Assembly (NCBI GenBank): GCA_050292445.1
Contig: JBNKLQ010000153.1
Coordinates: forward strand, 1 to 14,290
Direction: 5' to 3'
Origin: Leptofilum sp050292445
GTDB lineage: Bacteria > Chloroflexota > Anaerolineae > Promineifilales > Promineifilaceae
Length of the DNA stretch: 14,290 nucleotides
Shown: in pieces, positions 6,405 to 12,865 of the stretch
How the letters are laid out: the number at the start of each line of letters is the position of its first letter
Numbering within the stretch: the stretch's first letter is position 1
Notes under the pieces: model-generated
The model's database searches: none
Told to the model about the DNA's origin: nothing
What the model saw: the letters and a program-made list of their open reading frames with translations, nothing else
Program-made: the position numbers and the translations under genes

Positions 6405-7925
6405 ATGATGAATGCTGAGATCATCGTCAGTGAACCGACCCCCAGATATTTAGAAAAGTTCATCACACTATTTGCCAGCGTACGATTTTCGCTGCGTACA
6501 AAAATATTACTCTCGTTTTTCACCGTCATTTTGTTGCTCTCGGCAATGAACATTTTGTTGATACTGGAAGTGATCCGGTTCAATCAGCAATACGATGCCA
6601 TTATTACCAATATCACAACCGCCAACAGCATTAACGGCTTCATCAAGCCCTCAATTGATACAGAAATGTGGAATGTTGTTTCTGGCAAGACTGAATTTGC
6701 GGCGGGCAATCAATATGAAATTATTCAACAGGTCAACAGCCAAATTGAAACAATGATGGCTAACGCGGAGTCGGACAAATCCAGAATCAAGCTGGAAGTG
6801 ATTCACAGAACGATGAATACCCTGACTCATTACGTTGATAAAATGGGGCAGCAGGTAGATGCAGGCAGCCGCGTTGCGGAAAACGAGCAGGTGCTAGAAG
6901 ATATTCGTGGTGTTTCGGCCGTTGTTGAAGAGAGCGTTCAAGACTATATGCTGTTTGAGGTTAACCAAGCTGAACAGCAATATAAGGAAAACCAGGCCCG
7001 CTTTACCCGTCTCTCTCTTTATTACATGATTTTGCTGCCAGGTGTGATTGGTTTTTCTATTCTGGCGGCGTGGATCATTTCTGCCAGTATTTATATCCCC
7101 ATCAAAAAATTACATGATGTGACGACGACCATCACCGGGGAAGATTTGCAGGCGCTGGTAACCACGCACAATGTGGATGAAATTACAGAATTGGGCATTA
7201 GCTTTAACTTGATGATCGGCCGTATCCGAGAATTAGTAAATGCCAAGTTGAGGGAACAGGAAAACCTGAAAAAAGCCGAATTAAAAGCATTGCAGGCCCA
7301 GATAAACCCGCACTTTTTATACAACACGCTGGATACCATTGTTTGGATGGCCGAGTCTAATAAAACCGGTCAGGTGATAGATATTGTCCGAGCCTTATCC
7401 AGCTTCTTTAGAATCGCTTTAAGCAAGGGAAAAGAGTGGATTTCTCTCCGGCAAGAGATTGAGCATGTAAGCAGCTACCTCACCATTCAAAAAATGCGCT
7501 ATCGGGATATTTTGGATTATAAAATTGAAGTAGAGGAAGAATTACTGGACAGCACTATTTTAAAATTAACCCTCCAACCCCTGGTTGAAAATGCCTTGTA
7601 TCATGGCATTAAAACCAAAAGGAATGGCGGGACGGTTGTGGTGCAGGCGAAACGGGTTGGAGAGGAGAATGTCTTATTAGACGTTCAGGATGATGGCGTT
7701 GGATTTACCCCCTACAAATTGGCGCAGCTCCAGGAATCATTGGCAGAGGATTTAGATGAGATTTCTATGGGGGAGGGTGGCTTTGGTTTAAAGAATGTAC
7801 ACAAGAGAATACAGCTTTATTATGGGAAGGAATACGGACTTTCTATTCAAAGCCAATATCGGGGTGGCACACACGTTTCGGTGATGATACCGCGACGGTG
7901 TACACCAAACCGACAGGATATGTGA
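6405..7925 (+). CDS. Sensor histidine kinase, YesM/LytS type
   Basis: The 506-residue protein has a cytoplasmic N-terminal stub, a membrane helix at about 34-57, an extracytoplasmic region of about 150 mainly helical residues (58-205), a second membrane helix at about 206-229 and a HAMP linker (about 230-283). The His_kinase domain follows, with phospho-acceptor His303 in INPHFLYN. The ATPase domain has N-box residues Glu395 and Asn396, DDGVGF (429-434) and GEGGFGLKN (456-464). The extracytoplasmic part shows no recognised sugar-binding fold, which suits sensing through a partner protein. Two adjacent ATGs (6405, 6408) follow AGGAGA at 6392-6397; either is possible. The stop is five bases before the ATG of the binding lipoprotein, which implies translational coupling. 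Its partner is the YesN-like regulator upstream. Confidence 0.93.
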   Translation: MMNAEIIVSEPTPRYLEKFITLFASVRFSLRTKILLSFFTVILLLSAMNILLILEVIRFNQQYDAIITNITTANSINGFIKPSIDTEMWNVVSGKTEFAAGNQYEIIQQVNSQIETMMANAESDKSRIKLEVIHRTMNTLTHYVDKMGQQVDAGSRVAENEQVLEDIRGVSAVVEESVQDYMLFEVNQAEQQYKENQARFTRLSLYYMILLPGVIGFSILAAWIISASIYIPIKKLHDVTTTITGEDLQALVTTHNVDEITELGISFNLMIGRIRELVNAKLREQENLKKAELKALQAQINPHFLYNTLDTIVWMAESNKTGQVIDIVRALSSFFRIALSKGKEWISLRQEIEHVSSYLTIQKMRYRDILDYKIEVEEELLDSTILKLTLQPLVENALYHGIKTKRNGGTVVVQAKRVGEENVLLDVQDDGVGFTPYKLAQLQESLAEDLDEISMGEGGFGLKNVHKRIQLYYGKEYGLSIQSQYRGGTHVSVMIPRRCTPNRQDM

Positions 7926-7930
7926 GAACG

Positions 7931-8938
7931 ATGCGTAGGTTTCTAAAACGAATAAGTTTCGGATCAATCTTGCTCATTCATTTTCTGGTAGCCTGTCAAT
8001 CAGATGCAGCATCAAATGCAGTGGATTCTGTCTCTTTAGTGGAAGCCGATGATGGCACGATTGCCTACGAAGAACTGGTTGTCGGTTATTCTCAAATTGG
8101 GGCTGAGAGTGAATGGCGCACGGGAAATACCGACTCCATAAAAGAAGCAGCTGAGAATTTGGGTGTGGAACTGATCTTTTCAGATGGCCAGCAGAAACAG
8201 GAAAATCAAATTAAAGCGATTCGTACGTTTATTGCCCAGCAGGTTGATGTAATTGGCGTCTCCCCTGTCATAGAAACGGGTTGGGATTCTGTTTTTCAAG
8301 AAGCGAAGGATGCTGGGATTCCTATCATATTGGTCGATAGGCGAGCCGATGTGGCTGAGGATTTGTATACCAGCTACCTGGGATCAGATTTTGTGGAGGA
8401 AGGACGTAACGCAGCAAAAGTGATGATAGATTTGCTGGACGGGGAAGGCACTATTGTTGAGTTGGTGGGGACCGTTGGTTCAGCTCCGGCCATTGATCGG
8501 TTTGCAGGGTTTCGGGAAGTCATCCAAGATTATCCAGAAATTAAAATCATTGCCTCTGAAACTGGTGATTTTACTAGAGCAAAAGGGGAAGAGGTGATGG
8601 GGGATTTTCTGCAAATTTATGGGGAGGAAATTGATGCTGTCTATGCCCACAATGATGATATGGCGATTGGGGCGATTCGGGCCATTGAGGCGTACGGTCT
8701 AAAGCCAGGTGAGGATATTAAGATTGTGTCTATTGACGCCATTCGTGATGCGTTTCAGGCGATGATAGATGGCAAGTTGAATGCCACCATTGAGTGTAAT
8801 CCATTGCTGGGGCCACAGTTTTTTGAGCTGGCTTTGCAGGTCGCTAATGGTGAGTCTGTGCCTAAATGGATACCCTCCGAGGAAAAAGTTTTTTTTCCAG
8901 AAGATGCGGAAGAAATTTTACCGTCGCGGAAGTATTGA
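7931..8938 (+). CDS. YtfQ-like sugar-binding lipoprotein, probable sensor partner
   Basis: From the ATG at 7931 the product has 335 residues. It starts with a basic segment and hydrophobic stretch ending in the lipobox LVAC (lipidated Cys22). The earlier in-frame GTG at 7898 would put 11 extra residues before this signal and overlap the kinase gene, so it is not chosen. The mature part is a type-I periplasmic-binding fold resembling E. coli YtfQ, with VGYSQIGAESEWR, DGQQKQENQIKAIR, ETGWDSV, VDRRADV, ELVGTVGSAPAIDR, TGDFTRAKG and YAHNDDM. It should bind a furanose-form sugar such as galactofuranose outside the membrane. It closes the regulator-kinase operon, while a second copy heads the transporter operon. 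By analogy with XylFII-LytS, I infer that it presents ligand to the kinase. A role as a second feeder for the transporter is the alternative. Confidence 0.9.
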   Translation: MRRFLKRISFGSILLIHFLVACQSDAASNAVDSVSLVEADDGTIAYEELVVGYSQIGAESEWRTGNTDSIKEAAENLGVELIFSDGQQKQENQIKAIRTFIAQQVDVIGVSPVIETGWDSVFQEAKDAGIPIILVDRRADVAEDLYTSYLGSDFVEEGRNAAKVMIDLLDGEGTIVELVGTVGSAPAIDRFAGFREVIQDYPEIKIIASETGDFTRAKGEEVMGDFLQIYGEEIDAVYAHNDDMAIGAIRAIEAYGLKPGEDIKIVSIDAIRDAFQAMIDGKLNATIECNPLLGPQFFELALQVANGESVPKWIPSEEKVFFPEDAEEILPSRKY

Positions 8939-8942
8939 TGGG

Positions 8943-8980
8943 GGTGGGGGAAAGGGATACGGCCGTATCCCTCCCCCACC
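8943..8980. repeat. Long hairpin with a 20-base perfect palindrome at its tip
   Basis: GGTGGGGG (8943-8950) pairs with CCCCCACC (8973-8980). After a two-base AA bulge, AGGGATAC (8953-8960) pairs with GTATCCCT (8965-8972) around GGCC. Positions 8953-8972 form a perfect palindrome containing the genome motif ACGGCCGT. It starts five bases after the stop codon. No T-run follows, so it probably blocks 3' exonucleases or pauses polymerase ahead of the terminator at 9020. Confidence 0.6.
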
Positions 8981-9019
8981 GTACATCCAAAAAAATCTAA
9001 CATTCATCGAATAGAATCT

Positions 9020-9044
9020 AACCCTCCGCCAGGAGGGTTTTTGT
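9020..9044 (+). terminator. Intrinsic terminator of the sensor operon
   Basis: AACCCTCC (9020-9027) and GGAGGGTT (9032-9039) form a perfect 8-base stem around loop GCCA. T residues at 9038-9042 and again at 9044 follow. This is a classical rho-independent terminator and separates the sensor operon from the transporter operon. Confidence 0.85.
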
Positions 9045-9057
9045 TATCGCATAAAAC

Positions 9058-9092
9058 AAACGCAATTTATAAAAAGTGCCTAAAAAAACGCA
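9058..9092. promoter_or_regulatory. Direct repeats AAACGCA, candidate AraC-type regulator site
   Basis: AAACGCA occurs at 9058-9064 and 9086-9092, 28 bases apart and each preceded by an A-rich run. The second copy directly abuts the predicted -35 box at 9093. Direct half-sites next to -35 are how AraC-family activators usually bind, so this is a candidate site for the YesN-like regulator. The spacing is longer than the common 21 bases. Confidence 0.3.
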
Positions 9093-9122
9093 TTGATTAT
9101 TGTCTAATTTAGCCCATATGAT
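9093..9122 (+). promoter_or_regulatory. Predicted promoter of the ytfQ-like transporter operon
   Basis: TTGATT (9093-9098), an 18-base spacer and TATGAT (9117-9122) resemble a sigma-70 promoter with a weak -35, as expected for an activator-dependent promoter. The predicted start is near 9129, giving a leader of about 80 bases. Confidence 0.5.
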
Positions 9123-9134
9123 AGACCTATTACC

Positions 9135-9163
9135 GTTTCATTTTATCCCGGGTGAAATGAAAC
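9135..9163. promoter_or_regulatory. 29-base interrupted palindrome in the transporter leader
   Basis: GTTTCATTT (9135-9143) and AAATGAAAC (9155-9163) are perfect complements. In RNA the pairing continues inward through G-U, A-U and CC-GG pairs to a very tight tip at CCCGGG, so the real loop would be slightly larger. It lies about six bases after the predicted transcription start. It could be an operator for an unknown repressor or a 5' hairpin that protects the messenger. No T-run follows. Confidence 0.5.
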
Positions 9164-9209
9164 TCTTATCCGTTACCCAGTTCCAAACTAAAAGAAGGAG
9201 ATCGAACAA

Positions 9210-10184
9210 ATGAGAAAGTTAAGCCTGCTTGTTGTTGTCTTAATGGCGTTTTTTATGCTCGTAGGGTGCGGTTCAGGCTCAGACGAACCGGCCGCCGATG
9301 ATGCCGCAGAAAAAACCTTTGAAAACTTAGTCGTTGGCTACGCCCAAATCGGCGCCGAAAGTGAATGGCGCACGGCCAACACCGCTTCCATTAAAGAAAC
9401 GGGGGCAGAGTTAGGGGTTGACCTCAAATTTTCTGACGCCCAGCAAAAACAAGAAAACCAGATTGCTGCCATCCGTTCCTACATTGCGGAAGGGGTGGAT
9501 GTCATCGGCTTCTCGCCGGTTGTAGAGACCGGCTGGGAAACTGTACTGCAAGAAGCCAAAGATGCTGGTATTCCCGTTATTATGGTGGATCGCCGCGCAG
9601 ATGTGCCGCGAGAGTTGTATGCCACTTACCTGGGGTCAGACTTCGTTGAAGAAGGCCGCAAAGCTGGTAACGAAATGAACACCCTGCTGCCAGACGGTGG
9701 TAAAATTGTTGAATTGGTGGGTACCGTCGGTTCCGCACCAGCTAACGACCGGTATTCAGGGTTCCGCGAAACAATGGCCGACAATATTGAAATCATCGAT
9801 TCCCAATCTGGTGATTTCACCCGTGCCCAAGGTAAAGAAGTGATGGAAGCCTTCCTGAAAAACTACGGCGATGAGATTGTTGGCCTATATGCCCACAATG
9901 ATGATATGGCCATCGGCGCGATTCAGGCCATTGAAGAATTTGGCCTGGAACCAGGCGTAGACATCAAAATTGTTTCCATCGATGCCGTTCGTGGTGCCTT
10001 TGAGGCGATGATTGCTGGTAAACTAAACGTCACCGTTGAATGCAATCCCTTACTTGGCCCACAATTTTACGATCTGGCCTTGCGTGCCGTAAACGGTGAA
10101 GAACTCCCCGAGTGGGTACCTTCAGAGGAAAGCGTTTACTATCCTGATAATGCTGACGAGCTGCTACCGGAACGGCAATATTAA
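9210..10184 (+). CDS. ytfQ: Galactofuranose/furanose-type sugar-binding lipoprotein (YtfQ-like)
   Basis: The 324-residue protein has a lipoprotein signal with lipobox LVGC (Cys20), followed by an acidic, Ala-rich linker. The mature domain has the YtfQ motifs VGYAQIGAESEWR, DAQQKQENQIAAIR, VETGWETV, VDRRADV, ELVGTVGSAPANDR, SGDFTRAQGKEVM and YAHNDDMAIGAIQAI. E. coli YtfQ binds galactofuranose; relatives accept other furanose sugars. This one sits at the membrane surface and would deliver ligand to the permeases encoded downstream. The ribosome binding site is AAGGAG at 9195-9200. It is about 70% identical by eye to the product of 7931-8938, with one small indel, but has a different signal sequence. 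It heads the transporter operon and is separated from the ATPase gene by a stable hairpin. Confidence 0.93.
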   Translation: MRKLSLLVVVLMAFFMLVGCGSGSDEPAADDAAEKTFENLVVGYAQIGAESEWRTANTASIKETGAELGVDLKFSDAQQKQENQIAAIRSYIAEGVDVIGFSPVVETGWETVLQEAKDAGIPVIMVDRRADVPRELYATYLGSDFVEEGRKAGNEMNTLLPDGGKIVELVGTVGSAPANDRYSGFRETMADNIEIIDSQSGDFTRAQGKEVMEAFLKNYGDEIVGLYAHNDDMAIGAIQAIEEFGLEPGVDIKIVSIDAVRGAFEAMIAGKLNVTVECNPLLGPQFYDLALRAVNGEELPEWVPSEESVYYPDNADELLPERQY

Positions 10185-10225
10185 GGCAAAAGATTTTTCT
10201 CTAACCTTAGTTTGATCAATTCGTG

Positions 10226-10256
10226 ATGAGGAGCGACGCTGCGCGCCGCTCCTCAT
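10226..10256. promoter_or_regulatory. Intercistronic hairpin between ytfQ-like and ytfR-like genes
   Basis: ATGAGGAGCG (10226-10235) and CGCTCCTCAT (10247-10256) form a perfect 10-base stem around an 11-base GC-rich loop. No T-run follows. In operons of binding-protein transporters such hairpins stabilise the upstream messenger, so the binding protein is made in excess over ATPase and permease. That role is inferred here. Confidence 0.6.
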
Positions 10257-10280
10257 TCGCAACGTCAGAAGGGAGAAAAA

Positions 10281-11798
10281 ATGCCAGAGACAAACGGTAA
10301 ACTTCTGTCAATGCAAGGCATTTTCAAGGCATTTCCCGGCGTTCAGGCGCTTGAAAATGTCGATTTTGATTTAAGAAGAGGGGAAATTCACGCCTTAGTT
10401 GGCGAGAATGGTGCCGGGAAATCAACCCTTGTCAAAATCATCACTGGCGTTGAGCGACTGGATGCCGGTAGCGTTACTTTGGACGGGAAGTCGATTCAAG
10501 TCAAATCACCGCAACACGCCCAAGACTTGGGCATTAGCACGGTCTATCAGGAGATTAATTTGTGCGACAATCTTTCTGTCGCCGAGAATATTCTTATTGG
10601 CCGTGAACCACGGAAATTTGGGCGGATCGATTGGCAAGCTATGGAGGAAAGAGCCAATCAAGTTCTGCAACGCCTGGATGTCGAGATTGATGTCACCAAA
10701 GATCTCGGTGAATATTCGATTGCTGTCCAGCAAATGGCGGCGATTGCCCGAGCGCTAGACATTTCTGACGCCAAGATTCTAATCCTGGATGAGCCAACCT
10801 CCAGCCTGGATGTCCATGAAACAGAGCAGCTCTTCGAAGTTATGCGGAAACTGAAAAGTGAGGGGCTGGGAATCATTTTTATCACCCATTTTATTGACCA
10901 AATTTATGAGGTTACCGACAGGATAACGATTCTAAGAAACGGGAATCTTGTCGGCACGCATGGAACCAGCACCCTCCCCCGGCTGGAGCTAATTGCCAAA
11001 ATGATTGGCCGAGCCATGGGCGATTTTAACGATATGGTCCAAATCAAATTAACCAGCGGTAAGCAGCGTGAAGGGACCCCTTTGCTGCAAGCAAATGGAC
11101 TTGGCCGAGCTGGGTCTATGCTGCCATTTGATCTGGATTTATATGCCGGTGAGGTTGTTGGGTTGGCTGGTTTATTAGGGTCGGGCCGCACAGAAACGGC
11201 ACAATTGCTATTTGGCATTGATAAACCAGATAGTGGCACGCTCTCAATGGCCGGCGCTGAACTCAAGAATTTTTCACCGGCCGATGCCATTAACAAAGGG
11301 ATTGCCTTTTGCCCTGAAGATCGAAAAGCGGATGGGATCGTTGACGAATTAACCGTCAGAGAAAACATTATCTTGGCAGTGCAATCCAATAAGGGCTGGG
11401 CTAAACGCCTAACCAAACAAGAACAATACGAGATCGCTGATAAATTCATCAAGATGCTGGATATCAGCACACCCTCGGCCGATCAACCGGTTAAAAACTT
11501 GAGCGGTGGCAACCAACAAAAGGTAATTTTGGCGCGATGGCTGGCGACAAACCCACAGGTGTTGATTTTGGATGAGCCAACCAGGGGTATTGATATTGGT
11601 GCCAAAGCTGAAATTCAAAAGCTTGTGTTGGAATTGGCAGAAGAAGGCAAGGCATGTATTTTTATCTCTTCAGAGCTGGAGGAGGTGTTAAGAACCTGCC
11701 ACCGGATTGTTGTCCTGCGCGATCAACAAAAAGTGACGGAATTCAGCGATGAAGTGGATGAACAAACGATTATGCAAACGATGGCAGGGAGCGGATGA
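10281..11798 (+). CDS. ytfR: Sugar ABC transporter ATP-binding protein, double ATPase (YtfR-like)
   Basis: The 505-residue protein carries two ABC domains, the normal size for the RbsA/MglA/YtfR class. Domain one has Walker A GENGAGKST (41-49), Q-loop Gln90, a degenerate signature YSIAVQQ (145-151), Walker B ILILDE (166-171) and His203. Domain two has GLLGSGRTE (297-305), where the Walker lysine is Arg, plus PEDRKADGI (345-353), a canonical LSGGNQQ (407-413), Walker B VLILDE (427-432) and Ser in place of the switch histidine. One active and one degenerate site is usual in this class. Segments such as VYQEINL and IGREPRKFG match E. coli YtfR closely. It powers import through the two permeases encoded downstream. 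GGGAG at 10271-10275 precedes the ATG. Its stop overlaps the next gene. Confidence 0.95.
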   Translation: MPETNGKLLSMQGIFKAFPGVQALENVDFDLRRGEIHALVGENGAGKSTLVKIITGVERLDAGSVTLDGKSIQVKSPQHAQDLGISTVYQEINLCDNLSVAENILIGREPRKFGRIDWQAMEERANQVLQRLDVEIDVTKDLGEYSIAVQQMAAIARALDISDAKILILDEPTSSLDVHETEQLFEVMRKLKSEGLGIIFITHFIDQIYEVTDRITILRNGNLVGTHGTSTLPRLELIAKMIGRAMGDFNDMVQIKLTSGKQREGTPLLQANGLGRAGSMLPFDLDLYAGEVVGLAGLLGSGRTETAQLLFGIDKPDSGTLSMAGAELKNFSPADAINKGIAFCPEDRKADGIVDELTVRENIILAVQSNKGWAKRLTKQEQYEIADKFIKMLDISTPSADQPVKNLSGGNQQKVILARWLATNPQVLILDEPTRGIDIGAKAEIQKLVLELAEEGKACIFISSELEEVLRTCHRIVVLRDQQKVTEFSDEVDEQTIMQTMAGSG

Positions 11799-12865
11799 TG
11801 AAACGGCCTGACCTCTCATGGCAAAAAATAAGAGATAGTCAACTATTTTGGCCGCTTTTGGCGCTGGCTTTGATTATGCTCTTTAATTTATTTTTTACTC
11901 CTGGATTTTATGAGATTGAAATCAAAAATGGGCATTTGTCTGGTTTTTTGATTGACATTTTGAATCGTGGTTCCATTTTGATGCTGCTGGCCATTGGCAT
12001 GACGATGGTGATTGCCACGGGTGGCGTTGATCTTTCTGTGGGTGCCGTTGTGGCTATTGCGGCGGGTACAGCCACCGTTCTTATTAACCCGGCTTTGGCC
12101 ACAGAGCTAATTAGTTCTGAAGAATTGATCAAGGATGCTACCAGTACACCCCTCTGGCAGTGCATCATGGCCGCCTTGCTGGTGGCGACGCTGTGTGGTT
12201 TTTGGAATGGGCTGCTTGTTTCCAAGGCAAAAATCCAACCGATGGTGGCGACCTTGGTTCTGATGGTAGCGGGTCGGGGCATTGCCCAACTCATTACGCA
12301 CGGCCAAATCATTACTGTTTACTACAGCCCTTACTTTTTCATCGGGAACGGTTATGTATTAGGCTTACCGTTTACGCTTTTCATTGTGGCCTTTGTGTAT
12401 TTGTGTGCCTGGTTGTGGGCCAGACGAACTGCTTTTGGGCTGTTTGTTGAGTCGGTGGGTATCAATCCCCGGTCCAGCCTCCTGAGCGGTATTAGTGAAG
12501 ACAACATCAAATTGGCTGTTTATACGTTTTGTGGATTTTGCGCTGGTATTGCCGGGTTGATCTATAGTTCTAATGTTAAAAGTGCTGACGCGAATAATGC
12601 GGGGTTGATGCTGGAATTAGACGCTATTCTAGCGGTTGTGATGGGTGGCACTTTGATGTCCGGCGGCCGTTTTTCGTTATTGGCCAGCGTGATTGGGGCG
12701 TTGGTTATTCAGAGTACCACGACCACTATGTACGCAGTGGGGGTTCCGGCTATGGCGGCTTCGGCTATTAAGGGGTTAGTTGTCCTGGTTGTCATCTTAC
12801 TGTATTCAGAGCAGACCAAGCTAGTGTTAACCCGTGTCATTGAAAGAGTTGGAGTCCAATCATGA
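11795..12865 (+). CDS. ytfT: Sugar ABC transporter permease (YtfT-like)
   Basis: This 356-residue hydrophobic protein has about eight to ten membrane helices and belongs to the RbsC/BPD_transp_2 family. Diagnostic stretches shared with E. coli YtfT are LAIGMTMVIATGGVDLSVGA, KIQPMVATLVLMVAGRGIAQ and ADANNAGLMLELDAILAVV followed by MGGTLMSGGRF. It forms half of the membrane channel with the YjfF-like protein. The first ATG (11795) overlaps the stop of the ATPase gene as ATGA. A second ATG at 11798 lies six bases from GGGAG (11787-11791), a better spacing, and may be the real start; the difference is one residue. Its stop overlaps the ATG of the next gene in the same way, so the three genes are translationally coupled. 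Confidence 0.94.
   Translation: MMKRPDLSWQKIRDSQLFWPLLALALIMLFNLFFTPGFYEIEIKNGHLSGFLIDILNRGSILMLLAIGMTMVIATGGVDLSVGAVVAIAAGTATVLINPALATELISSEELIKDATSTPLWQCIMAALLVATLCGFWNGLLVSKAKIQPMVATLVLMVAGRGIAQLITHGQIITVYYSPYFFIGNGYVLGLPFTLFIVAFVYLCAWLWARRTAFGLFVESVGINPRSSLLSGISEDNIKLAVYTFCGFCAGIAGLIYSSNVKSADANNAGLMLELDAILAVVMGGTLMSGGRFSLLASVIGALVIQSTTTTMYAVGVPAMAASAIKGLVVLVVILLYSEQTKLVLTRVIERVGVQS

Noticed and set aside
7898..7930. GTG start for the first binding lipoprotein, overlapping the kinase gene
   Set aside because: It would place extra residues before the lipoprotein signal; the ATG at 7931 gives a normal signal sequence and coupling to the kinase stop.
8889..8896. Run of eight T in the first lipoprotein gene as a possible phase-variation tract
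   Set aside because: The frame is intact, the run encodes Val-Phe-Phe at a conserved position, and it lies near the C-terminus; too short to argue for programmed slippage.
10904..11470. 188-codon open frame on - inside the ATPase gene
   Set aside because: The + strand frame encodes a full double ABC ATPase; the reverse frame is Ser/Ile-rich without domains and is a shadow.
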